This document shows positions 1-10,133 of a DNA stretch of 64,000 nucleotides, in pieces. The notes under the pieces were generated by a model. It saw nothing but the letters and a program-made list of their open reading frames with translations, was not told the DNA's origin and did no database searches. Origin of the DNA: Betaproteobacteria bacterium (lineage in GTDB: Bacteria > Pseudomonadota > Gammaproteobacteria > Burkholderiales > Ga0077523); assembly GCA_016713305.1 (NCBI GenBank), contig JADJPK010000009.1, positions 248,001-312,000 of the forward strand, given 5' to 3'. Numbering within the stretch: position 1 is the first letter of the stretch; each line of letters opens with the position of its first letter. The translations under genes were made by a program, and so were the position numbers.

Positions 1-3000
1 AAAGCGCCGCGCAGCGATGCGTTCTCGTTCGCGCCGTCCATGACCAGGCGCCCCGCGTTCGCGAGCGACGGGAACAGCGTGCCGCTGCCCGAGATCTCGA
101 ACACGCCACCGGCCAGGTTGGTGAAGCTGCCCGGACCGGCCACGTCGCTGCCGCGCCAGGCGATCACACCGGCGTTCGCGATGCCTGTTTCCAGGACCTT
201 GGCGCCACCCGGAATCATCTCCATCCGGCCACCGGACAACACCGCAAGGCCTCCGCCCGCGATCGTGCCGCCCGACCACAGGAAGACGATCCCCGTATTC
301 ACGTGCTTGGCGTCGCCGCCGCCAAGCAGGCCCGACTGCAGATGCGTCGAAGGAGGCAGGACGAACGGAGAACCCGCGTTCAGCAACAGATTGCCACCTT
401 CGAGAACCAGCCCGCCATTCAGCGCATACGAGCTGCCCGCCTGGAAATCGAGCGTACCGCCCGTGATGCGCTCCGAACCCATGGCATAGCTGGCGCCATC
501 GCGGAACACGACCGTCCCGCCGGTGAACAGGGCCCGTCCCGGGCCGATGAGGCTCGCATCGCGGCCGTGGAAGTCGAAAGTGCCGCCCGCGAACTCGACA
601 GCGCCACCGGAAAAGACGTTGAATGCCGCGGTGCTCTCGCCGTTGCCCGACAGACGCAGCGTGCCGGCGCGCAGCCGCACCTCGGCCTGGGCGTCGAAAC
701 CGCCGGAGAAGTGCGCCACCTGGTCCGGAGCGAACAGGTCAAAGCGGCCCTGAGCCAGCAGGTTTGCCTGGAACGCCCCGCCGGTCAGCACCGAGAAATT
801 TCCGGTATCGGCCACGTGCAGCAGGCCTCCACCGATCACATTGCCGGAGTTCCACTGCGCCTTGTCCTGCACCAGGACTTCCCGTTCCAGGGTCTTGTCG
901 TCCGGCCCGTCGATGAGCAGCCGCGTGTTGCCGCGCAGCGTCAGGACGCCGGGACCGAACAGCGTGCCCCCGTTCCAGTCCAGATCGCCGGCCGTGAGAT
1001 CGAACGGATCGGATCCACCGAGACCGCCCGCGTTCAACGCAACGGTGCGGCCGTAGCTCTGGGCAGATCCCGTGGACAGTTCGAGCACCGTGCCCTGGAT
1101 CACGAAATCTTCGGGCAGCGTCATCGCGCTGCCGGCGAGGAATCGCACCGAACCGCCCGTCAGCTGAAGCGGACCCGTGAGCGTGAACGCACTGCCCTGG
1201 CCGAACGTCGTGAGGCCCGACGCGAACGTCATCGCTCCCGTGCCCGCGATGCCCGATCCCGTGCCGTTGAAAGTCCAGGAGATCCCGGCGAAGGTGAGAT
1301 CGCCGCCGGCGTCCACGTCGAATCGCCCCGTGTGCAAGCCGGAGCCGCGGAACGTTGCAGCGGCCGGATCGATCAGCACCTGCCCGTTGTTGTTGAATTG
1401 CCGTGAAAGCGTGTACGAAGCGCCGCCGGCAAACTCCATGGCCGCGCCCGTCGCGATGCTCGTGTTGCCCTCACCGGTCGCCCCCCCGGTCAGGCGCATC
1501 GTGCCGGCATTGACGAGCAGCGAACCGTTCTGGGTGATCGGGCCCGAGTAGGTCTGGGTACCGGCGCCTTCCTTTGTCCATTGACCGCGATTGACGACCG
1601 CGGGTGCGAAGCTTCCCGTGGCCGAGGCTTCGAAACTGCCGCTCGACAGATGGGTGATCGTTCCCGTGCCGGCGACGTCGCCCTGGCCGTTCCACCGGAA
1701 ACTTCCCGCGTTCTCGAAACTCGTGTCGATCCGGCCGTTCGTCACTTCGAACAGGCCTTCGTTGAGCGTGCTTTCAGCCACGATGCGGCCCCCGACCATC
1801 GTGTACCGTCCGCCTCCCGCCACACGCAGAAGCCGTCCCACATCGTGGGTGCCGCCCTCCTGCACGAACAGGCCGGGTGTGTCCGATGCGCCGATGGTCG
1901 AGAACTGTTCCACCTGCAGCAGGCCGTCGACCAGGGAGTAGCGGGCCTGGGCACCGCCGCCATCCTCCACGGTCAACTCGCCGGTGATGTGGCTGCCGCC
2001 GTACTGGCGAATGCTGCCCGTGACCCGCGTCTCGTTCGTGTCGAGGCGGCCTCTCAACTCCATGTCACCGCGGTTCGCGAGGCCCGAACCGGACAGCTTC
2101 ACGGTGCGTGCAGCCGCGATGTCGAACGTCCCCCGATTGTCGACGCCATCGGCCGCCTCAAAGTCCGTCAGCAGTTCGATCAGCCCCTCGTTTCTCAGCC
2201 GCCCTCCGAACAGTGCGGGCGTCGGGCCGACCACCGTGAACAGCCGCTTGCTCTGCAGTTCGCCCAGGACCGTGCCGTGATCGAAGACGATCTGCAGGGT
2301 GTCGAGTTCCCCGCCGTTCTGGTGAATGCTGCCGTCGGGAAGGATGCTCAGTTTTCCGGCCCTGACCGTCCCGCCGGTCAGTTCGAGATATCCGATGCGA
2401 TGGACGGGCGCCACCGGATTCGCCTGCAGCACGAGGTCCGAATTCCGCCCGAGATCCAGGGTGCCGTCGAACACCGAGGCGCTGTCGAACGATGCGATGC
2501 CCAGCCCTGCCGTGAAGGCACCCTGGCTGTTCAACCAGAAGTCGTGAGCGAGCAGTTTGCCGCCGAGGAGCTGGTAGGTCGCCGGCTGGCCGTGCAGTGC
2601 AAGCGTGACGCGCCCTGCCACGGTGACGTCGCCCCCGTTGTGCACGAACTCTGCGTGCCCGGTGTTGCCGACGACGAGATCGCGGTCGATGCGCAGGTTC
2701 GCATCGACCGCGATCTCGTACCGGCCCGCGCCGAAACCGCTGGCACCGAGCGTCAGATCGACGCCGATGCCGACCCGGCCGCCGGTGTGCGTGAAGGACC
2801 CCTGCCCGTCCGCCCCCACCGTCATCGAACCGGTGATCTCGAGCGCCGGCGCGTTGCCCGACAGCCCGACCAGCGTGCCCGTGCCGGTGACGCCCTGATC
2901 CCTGCCGAGCAGCACGTCCGACTTGACCGTGAACGGGGCTCCCTCGGAAGAACCTGCTGCGGAGGTGAAGGAGACCGTTCCGTTCCCCGCGGCCCCCACG

Positions 3001-5266
3001 ACCAGCGCGCCTCCCACGGACAGATAGGATCCGGCATCGAACGTGCCGTCGCCCACGGCTCCCGCCAGTTCACCGAAGGTGAGTGCACCGCCCATCAGCA
3101 ACGAACTGCCGCTGCGCAAGTGCAGACCCCCTTCGCCCGCGGCTCCCACGACCATGCTGCCGCCCAGACCCAGTCCGGTCCCGGTCATGTCGAGCGTACC
3201 GTGGCTGCCGGCCGCCTGCCCCAGGGTGGCCGCGCCAGTGACTGCGATCGTAGCGCCTTGACGCAACGTCGCCGTCCCGCGTCCCTTGCCGCCCAGCACG
3301 AGGTCTCCCCCGATGGACAACTGGTCGGCGGCGACGTCCCAGGTGCCCACACCGTCTGCCTCGCGCCCCGCCACGAAGCTGCCCCCGATCAGGAAGCCGC
3401 CGGAGGCCGCCTGAACGAGCGTGGCGCTGCCGTGGTCGCCGAGAATCAGATCGTGCGAGAGGCTGGTGCCGCCGCCGGCAACGTAGTTGAGCAGCGCGCG
3501 GGATCCCGCCTGGCGGCCGAACACGGCATTGCCGTGGACGGCCATCGTGCCGCCCCCTGCCCACACTCCCTTGCCTGCGTCGCCGACGATCCAGTCGCCG
3601 TCGACGACGAGACTGGCGAGCCCGCCGGCCGAGTAGACGCCCTCTCCCTGCTGTCCAACGATCAGGGATCCCCCCACTTCGACCGCTCCCGCGGCGAAAT
3701 GGCCGAACACCCCCTTGCCTTCAGCGCCGACCACGAGATTGCCGCGGATGGGCACCGAGGCCCCGGCAAAGACGAGCATCGTATTGGCCGGGACGAACGG
3801 AAAATCCACGCGCAGTCCGTCGGAGAGCGTACGGAATGCGGTGTACTCGAGATCCGGCGACAGGCCGATGTCCGGCAGCGTCCCGAAGGTGGTCCCCAAC
3901 GAGGGACTGGGCGCATTGGATGCCGCATTTGCGATCAGGTCCGACAACTGCACGTTAGGCAGGCCCGGCAACGACAGCGGAGGCAGCCCGACTGTCACGT
4001 TGCTCCGACCGACGGTCACGTTGCCGTCGGCGATCAGCCCCGATGCCACTCCGACCACGAGCAGGCCCCGTCCTCCATTGCCGACGACGACATCCCGGGT
4101 GACGATCATGTTCCCGGCGAGCATCTCGAAGGTACCGGCACCTCCGGCGCTGCGTCCGAGCATCAGATCACGCCCCACCTTGATCGATGAGAGCAGGTCC
4201 AGCACCTTGCGGCCGCTGCCCTCGCCCCCATCGCCCACGACGAAGTCGCGGGCGACGTCCACGAACGACGGGCCGTCGAAGTGCAGGGTCCCAGAACTGC
4301 CGCCAGCACCCGCGACGATCAGGTCGTTGCCCACGTTCATCAGGCCGCCCGAGAAGTTCATCGTCGCATTCCCGGCCGCACCGACCACCAGGTCCTTGCC
4401 GACGTGCAGCCGGCTGCCTGGAAGGCCGACGAACGAGGCCTGGCTCCCGGCCTGCCGGGCGAGCGTGAAGTTGTTGCCCACGGTATGCAGGGAGATACCC
4501 TGGATCATCCGTCCGGTGCCCGCATTGCCAAGGATCTCGTCGCGGCCGACGGTGAGTTCGCCGGCAAAGTGCATGGAGCCGACACCCCCGGCGAGATCGC
4601 CGAAAGAGAGGTCCCGGTCCACCGAGAACACGTTGTTGCTCATCGCGACCGTTCCGATACCGGCCGCGCCGATGAAGGCATCGCGGACGACATGGGCGCC
4701 GGAAGTGAAGTCCGGGCTGGTGATGCTGTAGAAACCCCAGCCGGTGTTCGCGTGGCCGAGACGGAGATCCTGGTTGACGGTGAGGAACCCCCGGTCTGGA
4801 TCAGCGCGCCGGCCTGCGTTTCTCCGAGCGTGACGTTGTTCGACCGCAGGTGCATGGCCGGCAGGAGCACGTTTGCCGGAAAGTCATTGACGGCGGGGAT
4901 GGGAATGACGGTGCTCGTCAGCGGCACGAACAGGAGCGGGTTCGTGTCCGTGGAGGCATTGACGGTCAGTGCCTCGAACGTCTCGTCGATGCCCAGAAGC
5001 GGCGCGAAAGCGATGCCCGGCCCCTTGTCGACAAAGATGACATCTCCCCCCCGCGGTTCGCCGACGGGCCCCCAACCCAGAGGATTGCTCCAGAGGATCC
5101 CCGGAAAGTAGTCGGAGACGTGCTTCGTGCCGGCAACCGCGGGCACCGCGGCGGAGAAGGCTCCGGCGGCGATGCTGGCCTGCAGCAAGGCCGACAGCGC
5201 CTTGAGCCGCGAGGCCTTGTTTAGCGGAGAGATGCGGGTGAGACGCGATGCAGTACGCGCTTTCAA
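1..5266 (-). CDS. Giant secreted beta-repeat (autotransporter-like) protein, 3' end outside window, one frameshift
   Basis: Starts at the ATG at 5266 with a long signal peptide (basic start, hydrophobic LLQASIAAGAF, AVAG-type cleavage near residue 46). The first ~157 residues are in one frame. From 4787 down to base 1 a second frame stays open for about 1,596 codons. Adding one G to the five-G run at 4788-4792 (minus sense) joins them as TGGFLTVNQDLRLGH, so a lost base is likely. The body is built of irregular glycine-rich repeats of roughly 30-45 residues with units like VGGSLIVGQQGEG and IDRDLVVGNTGHA, then later stretches rich in GGT, NAG and FAGG. I noticed no cysteine. This is typical of autotransporter or adhesin passenger beta-solenoids. 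The C-terminus, which would show a beta-barrel or sorting signal, is missing. Function beyond surface exposure is unknown. Confidence 0.8.
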
Positions 5267-5547
5267 TTCGGGTCTCCCTGGGCGCTCGATCTACGGACTT
5301 GGCGCCGTTGCCTGCGGGGATCGATCGGATCCTCGATCCTCTCGCAGTCGCAATATCTTTACCAGCGGTGTCGGGGAATGAATGGATCGAGTCGTCACGA
5401 AGCAGGAGAAGAAGCGGACCCGAGGCAGCCAGGGTGAGGATGCCCGCCCTGGAACCCGGAGCTGCCAAGTGGCGGCCTGCGACGATCGATTCGGCCGGCA
5501 TCGACGAAACCGGCGAACGTTCCCGGCCCCGCCCGGCCCGCTCTGCC

Positions 5548-6334
5548 TCAGGACGCCGTGGGCGACACAGGCCCGGCCCGCCTGCGCAGGCGTAGCGAAA
5601 GGAGGCCCACCGTCATCAACGCGAGCGGCGGGGGAACCGGTACCGAACTGACCGGCTGCAGGCTGGAGATCCGGAATCCGAGGCTGCTGCCCTGGGTGTT
5701 CGGGTTGTAGAAGCTGCTGTAGTCCGACCTGAGCTTGTCCGCTTCCAGCCACAGGGACCCTCCCCGGGTCACCCGGTAAATGCCGGTCACTTCATCGATC
5801 CACTCGATGACGTTGCCCCCCTGATCGAACGTGCCATACGGACTCGCGCTCTCCGGTCCGGCGCTTCCCACGGTGGTGAAGTGCCCCAGCGTTGCTTTCC
5901 GTGTCGCCCGTCATCAGCCAGTTCGCGAACCGTGCGGCATCGTGGAAGCTCACGTAGTTGACCGGCTTGTTCGCGTAGTTCTGCTTCGGGGCGTACTTGC
6001 TGCCCGCCACGGCCTCCGGAACAAGGTCGATCCCCCCTTTCACGACAGCGAAGCCGGTGGCATTCGTCATGTTGGGGTTGTAGAGATCATGGGGATTCAC
6101 CCCGGACGGATCGACCGCGTTCAGGAAGGCCGCGTACTGGGCGTTGGTGACCTCCGTCGTGCCGATGTAGTACTCGTAGGGCACCGCGCCCAGGCCGGTC
6201 AGAGGATCGGCACCGTTGCCGGCGTTGCCCACCCTCACCATCGCGATGTCGAGCGTCGCCGCTGAAGCGATCGCCACGGGGGCGGCGGCCACGACACCAG
6301 CCAGCACGCTCCACGTCGGGCGGACGACCGCCAC
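5548..6334 (-). pseudogene. Formylglycine-generating-enzyme-like (FGE-sulfatase) PEP-CTERM protein, internally deleted and frame-broken
   Basis: A GTG start at 6334 gives a signal peptide (VLAGVVAAAPVAIASAA), then the N-terminal part of an FGE-sulfatase domain: MVRVGNAGNGAD, YEYYIGTTEVTNAQYAAFLN, and PVNYVSFHDAARFANWLMTG. The C-terminal part is in another frame (5548 to about 5880): TTVGSAGPESASPYG, GGNVIEWIDE, RVTRGGSLW and GFRISS, all family landmarks. It ends in a PEP-CTERM-like tail (VPVPPPLALMTVG plus LRLRRRAG). The middle of the domain, which usually holds about 80-100 residues with the LPSE-EWYKAA block, is absent at the junction near 5885. This looks like an internal deletion or assembly collapse rather than a single-base slip. 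Members of this group are exported proteins of unknown role, not proven sulfatase activators. It starts 4 bp from the end of the next PEP-CTERM gene, so the two are probably co-transcribed. Confidence 0.75.
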
Positions 6335-6337
6335 GGC

Positions 6338-7117
6338 TCAGCCGCGCCGGGTGCGACGGTGTCTCGCAACGCCCGCCAGGCCGGCCAGGCCGAGGCCCAG
6401 GAGCCACACGGGTTCCGGCTCCGGCACGGGAGACGAGAAGACGAAGGTACCCATTTCCGTACCCAGATCGTTGCTCGTGAAGAAGGCGTCGACGATCTCG
6501 GGGCTCCACTTCACCTTGCCCGAGATCTGCAGCGACGACGCGCTGCTCACGGCGGTGATGTCGGTCAGTTCGAAGGCCGGAACCGGCAGAGCGTAGTTGT
6601 TGAAGAGATACCAGCCGGATCCGCCGGCGGTGTTTCCGGCGCGGCTCGCGTCGTACTTGAGCGTGTAGTCGCCGGTGGCGAACACGCCCGAGAAGTTCCC
6701 CATGAATCGCAGGACCCCGCCCAGCCCGATCTGGCCACTCGCAGTTCCTTCGAGATTCGATGGATCGTAGGTGAAGCCGGTCGCCTTGATCGAACGGCCG
6801 GCGGGATTGACGACGGACGACCCGGTGACGCTGAAGACCAGCCCCGTGGCGGAGATGGCGCCCGAGCCCGGAACCAGATCCGCGGTCCCCGGTGTGTTGA
6901 TCTGCACATTCGTCAGCGTGGCGGAGGCCGATGCGTCCCAGAACTCCTCCAGGTACATCGTGGGCGGCGTTCCGGACGGGTTGAACACCATCTGCGCGAG
7001 CGCGTCCTCATCCAGGTTCAGCGTGAAACTGCCGCTCGTCACGGTAGCGCCAGATGCCGCGGACGCGGCCCCCAGACTCATGGCCGCGGCAGCGGCAAGA
7101 CGGACGACGGTTTTCAT
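6338..7117 (-). CDS. PEP-CTERM sorting-domain protein
   Basis: A 259-residue exported protein. The start at 7117 is preferred because AGGAG lies 8 bases upstream; an in-frame ATG at 7135 would sit on the ribosome site. The signal peptide runs to about residue 24 (LAAAAAMSLGAASAASG). The middle is a beta-rich region of no recognised family with the acidic stretch TLNLDEDALAQMVF. The end is a textbook PEP-CTERM signal: VPEPEPVWLLG, a hydrophobic helix, then ARHRRTRRG. Proteins with this tail are processed by exosortase (EpsH/XrtA type) in bacteria that make exopolysaccharide. No exosortase is in the window, so it must lie elsewhere. It is upstream of and probably co-transcribed with the broken FGE-like gene. 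Confidence 0.88.
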   Translation of the reverse strand: MKTVVRLAAAAAMSLGAASAASGATVTSGSFTLNLDEDALAQMVFNPSGTPPTMYLEEFWDASASATLTNVQINTPGTADLVPGSGAISATGLVFSVTGSSVVNPAGRSIKATGFTYDPSNLEGTASGQIGLGGVLRFMGNFSGVFATGDYTLKYDASRAGNTAGGSGWYLFNNYALPVPAFELTDITAVSSASSLQISGKVKWSPEIVDAFFTSNDLGTEMGTFVFSSPVPEPEPVWLLGLGLAGLAGVARHRRTRRG

Positions 7118-7517
7118 GAGCGATCTCCTCTTCATTGTTCGATTTGGATTCGGACCTGAAGGCTGTGCTCGAGCATTCGTGCCGGCACGTCGGTGCGGGT
7201 CCGGAGGACGCGGAAGCTCACATGACGACCTGCCAGGGTCAATGCGACAAATGGTCGCAGCCGTCCATCCCGTGGGGCTGAGGAGCTGGATGCCAACATC
7301 CATGGGGCCTCGGGTACCTCTCTCGCGAGCATCGGCATCGACATCGGCCTTGCCGGGCCTCTGCGCCACATCCTCGATCGGCGTCTCCGCGCGATGAGTT
7401 GTCACCCTTCCGCATGACGACTCATCGAATGCCCTTCCCTAGCCTGTCCAGGTCGCGCCCGCTCCGCCCGCAGTGCGGGCCGGTTCCGACTTCTTCTTCA
7501 TCCTTCCGGAGACTGAC
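7118..7517. other. 400-bp divergent intergenic region
   Basis: Lies between the PEP-CTERM gene (minus) and the lpoB operon (plus), so it should hold both promoters. I see no convincing -10/-35 pair, operator palindrome or small gene. The only clear signals are the ribosome sites at its two ends: AAGAGGAG on the minus side, and a weaker CGGAGA on the plus side. Confidence 0.5.
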
Positions 7518-8204
7518 ATGGACATGGCATCGAGAATCCGCACCTTCCATCTGCCTGCACCGCGCGCGCGGAAACGGCCCGCCCTGACTTCCGCTTCGGC
7601 GTTGGCCGCACTCGCGCTGCTGCTGAGCGCGTGCGCAACGGCGCCCAACTCGGCCGGGCGCGGACCGGTCGACATCGACATCAGCCAGAAGGGTCCGGCC
7701 GCGGGGACGGGCATCGAATCGCGCGACATCGCGGCGATGACCGACGAGATGATGCGGGACCTCCTGGCCACGCCCGACGTCAGCCGGCGCGACAAGGCGC
7801 CTCGGGTCGTGATGGATCCCACGCTCTTCGTCAACGAGAGCTCGCAGACGATCAACAAGAACCTGATCGTCGACCGCCTGCGCGTGGGACTCAACCGCGC
7901 CGGGAAAGGCCGCATGGTCTTCGTCTCACGCGAACACGCCAAGGCGATCGACCTGGAGCGGGACCGCAAGCGCACCGGCGCCACGGATGTCGGCACGGCC
8001 GGCATGACCGAAGCGCAGTTCGGCGTGGACTACCAGCTCGCTGGCCGCATCGCCTCGCTCGACAGCCGCAACAACAAGTCCGGCATGCAGCAACGCTACA
8101 TGCAGGTCACCTTCGAGATGCTCGATCTCGAATCGGGCGCGCTCGTCTGGAGCAACCAGTACGAGTTCGCCAAGGCCGCTGCCGACGACGTCGTGTACCG
8201 CTGA
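7518..8204 (+). CDS. lpoB: LpoB-like penicillin-binding protein activator, outer-membrane lipoprotein
   Basis: 228 residues. The start at 7518 is chosen because CGGAGA precedes it and the signal peptide then has normal length; an earlier in-frame start at 7473 lacks these. The lipobox is LLSAC with Cys39 as the lipidated residue, and no Asp follows at +2, so outer-membrane sorting is expected. The rest matches the LpoB fold: an unstructured linker, then the conserved core with IAAMTDEMMRDLLATP, NESSQTINKNLIVDRLR, FGVDYQLAGRIASLDS, and the final WSNQYEFAKA. In enterobacteria LpoB spans the periplasm from the outer membrane and stimulates the synthase PBP1B. It is first in a four-gene operon with COG3014-like and YcfL-like lipoproteins, a neighbourhood known for this family. 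Confidence 0.88.
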   Translation: MDMASRIRTFHLPAPRARKRPALTSASALAALALLLSACATAPNSAGRGPVDIDISQKGPAAGTGIESRDIAAMTDEMMRDLLATPDVSRRDKAPRVVMDPTLFVNESSQTINKNLIVDRLRVGLNRAGKGRMVFVSREHAKAIDLERDRKRTGATDVGTAGMTEAQFGVDYQLAGRIASLDSRNNKSGMQQRYMQVTFEMLDLESGALVWSNQYEFAKAAADDVVYR

Positions 8205-8268
8205 TCCGCCACGGCGCCCCACCGGGTTCCGGAGACCGGGATCCGTCCATTCCATGCAGGAGGAAATC

Positions 8269-9606
8269 ATGAAAACGTCCGCCCCGTTCCGTCCCATCGC
8301 CCTTGCCGTTCTCGCTGGTTCCACTCTCGGCCTCGCCGCCTGCGGCGTCGCCCCCGGCGGCAACGTCACGCTCACCGAACGCGATACCGCGCGGTTGAAT
8401 CCGGTGCTCCAGACATTGACCGAGCCGGAGAGGGTCGCCTTCAAGCGTCTCTACCTCGAAGGCGAACGCAACGCCGCGCTCAATTTCCAGACACTCGGCG
8501 TCGCCGCGATGGAGGCGAACCACTTCGCCATCGCCGAGCGCGCGTTCGACGAGGCTGTCCAGCGCATCGAACGCTTCTACACCAACGATGCGAATGCGCA
8601 GAAGGCCAAGTCCACGTTCACCGCGGAGTCGATCAAGGACTTCAAGGGCGAGCCCTACGAGCGGGCCATGGCGTTCTACTACCGCGGGCTGCTCTACCTG
8701 CGTGCCGGCGACTACCAGAACGCGCGGGCTTCGTTCCTGAAGGCCGACTACCAGGACACGGTCGCCGAGAAGGAGGCCTATCAGGGCGACTTCGGCGTCA
8801 TGAACTATCTCGCCGGCTGGGCGTCTTCCTGCGACGGCGATGTGGCCAAGGGCAGGGACCTGATCGAAGCCGGCGCGCGCAAGGATGCCAACGTGGCGGC
8901 ATTGCCGGTCGAAGCACGCTCGCTCGTGATCGTGGAGAGCGGGTCCGGCCCCATCAAGGTCGGCTCGGGCAAGCACCGCGAACTGCTCACGATCCAGGAG
9001 CGCCCCGCGAGCGCGGACGAACCGCTGACGGTCAACCCCGTGGCCGACGGCATCGGGCGCTTCGTGAAGGTGGCGGACATCGTCTATCAGGGCACCACGC
9101 GCGGGGGCCGGCCGATCCAGGGAATCCTGGACGGCAAGGCGCAGTTCAAGGACTCCGCACAGGCCGTGGGCGAAGTGGGCGTGACGACCGGCGTGGCCGT
9201 CATGCAGAGCGGCGCCCTGAGCAACAACGCCGACATGATGAATGCCGGTGCGGTCGTGGGCCTGCTGGGCATGGTGGCGACGCTGGCCTCCGAAGCGGTG
9301 AAGCCCGCCGCCGATATCCGCTACTGGCCCAACCTGCCCCGCGACATCTACGTGAGCGCCACCGGCGCGGGCGATCTGCCCGAAACCGGCCTGGACGTCC
9401 GGTACCGCAAGCCGGATGGTTCCGAGCACTCGCTGCAGGCGCAGACCTGGCGCGCGGCCGGTCCGTGCGGCATCGCCTGGGGCCGGACCCGGCCCACGCC
9501 GCAGACCGCGGATCAGCGCCCGCTGGAAGGATCCCGTTCCCCCAAGGACGAGCAATTCCGCCAGCGCATCGTCGATGAATTCCGGATCGGGGAGGAAAAG
9601 GCATGA
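8269..9606 (+). CDS. COG3014-like lipoprotein with tetratricopeptide-type helices
   Basis: 445 residues from the ATG at 8269, which follows a strong AGGAGG site; the ATG at 8254 overlaps that site and is rejected. A lipoprotein signal ends at GLAAC (Cys25). Residues ~45-190 are helical with TPR-like spacing: a paired FAIAERAFDEAVQRIE unit, then RAMAFYYRGLLYLRAGDYQ followed by NARASFLKADY. The second half is beta-rich with a hydrophobic glycine/alanine stretch near residue 325 (MMNAGAVVGLLGMVATLAS). The layout fits the COG3014 lipoproteins found beside lpoB and ycfL in other Gram-negative bacteria; their biochemical role is unknown. The end overlaps the next gene by ATGA. Probably a periplasmic, outer-membrane-anchored partner in envelope assembly (inference from context). 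Confidence 0.75.
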   Translation: MKTSAPFRPIALAVLAGSTLGLAACGVAPGGNVTLTERDTARLNPVLQTLTEPERVAFKRLYLEGERNAALNFQTLGVAAMEANHFAIAERAFDEAVQRIERFYTNDANAQKAKSTFTAESIKDFKGEPYERAMAFYYRGLLYLRAGDYQNARASFLKADYQDTVAEKEAYQGDFGVMNYLAGWASSCDGDVAKGRDLIEAGARKDANVAALPVEARSLVIVESGSGPIKVGSGKHRELLTIQERPASADEPLTVNPVADGIGRFVKVADIVYQGTTRGGRPIQGILDGKAQFKDSAQAVGEVGVTTGVAVMQSGALSNNADMMNAGAVVGLLGMVATLASEAVKPAADIRYWPNLPRDIYVSATGAGDLPETGLDVRYRKPDGSEHSLQAQTWRAAGPCGIAWGRTRPTPQTADQRPLEGSRSPKDEQFRQRIVDEFRIGEEKA

Positions 9607-10133
9607 GCGCCCTCCACAGGAACTCGACCGGCGCTCGCCCTCCGTACGCGCTTTCGGGTGCCGGTGCCCTGGTGCTGATCGCGGCATGCGCCGCGATCGC
9701 CGCAGGGTGTTCGTCGCCTTCCAAGCCGAAACTGGTGGTCGAGTGCACCGGTTCGCCGAAGGATCCGGCCGCCGACGGCCCAGCCCTGGTGGGACAGGGT
9801 TACGGCCGTGAAAGCTCGCCCATTCCGCTCAACGCGGTCGTGTTCACCGGCAAGGACATTGCGAAGCGCGTCGCGGTGCAAGGGCTCTACGCAGCCCGCA
9901 CCGACGCTGGCCCCGTGGAAGTCGGCGTGCGGCTCATCAACTGCACCCGCGACACCGTCAACGTCGCGGTCCGGACCAGTTTCATGGACGAGCGGCAGCG
10001 GCCCACCGAGAAGCCGACGGCCTGGAAGAATGTCCTCGTGCCGCCGGGATCGACAGGGAACTACAGCGCCCTGTCGATCGGCGACGAATCGGTGAAGTAC
10101 TACCTGGTGGAGGTGCGCGATGGAACGCTCTGA
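9603..10133 (+). CDS. YcfL-like (DUF1425) outer-membrane lipoprotein
   Basis: 176 residues. It starts inside the stop of the upstream gene (ATGA), indicating translational coupling. The signal peptide ends at AAGC with Cys36 followed by SS; Cys29 (IAAC) is a less likely alternative. The conserved core is a small beta-sandwich: RVAVQGLYAARTDAGPVEVG, VRLINCTRDTVNVAVRTSFMD, a tryptophan in TAWKNVLVPPGS, and YYLVEVRDG at the end. This matches the YcfL family, in which modified pairs of beta strands surround a W..L.PG motif. In E. coli ycfL is next to lpoB, and the same pairing here supports the call. Function is unknown, presumably linked to peptidoglycan synthase activation. Confidence 0.72.
   Translation: MSALHRNSTGARPPYALSGAGALVLIAACAAIAAGCSSPSKPKLVVECTGSPKDPAADGPALVGQGYGRESSPIPLNAVVFTGKDIAKRVAVQGLYAARTDAGPVEVGVRLINCTRDTVNVAVRTSFMDERQRPTEKPTAWKNVLVPPGSTGNYSALSIGDESVKYYLVEVRDGTL

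Noticed and set aside
1581..4190. Long open frame on the plus strand opposite the left giant protein
   Set aside because: It is antisense to a clear repeat-protein frame; the translation is charged and low in structure, as expected from the mirror of GC-rich coding DNA.
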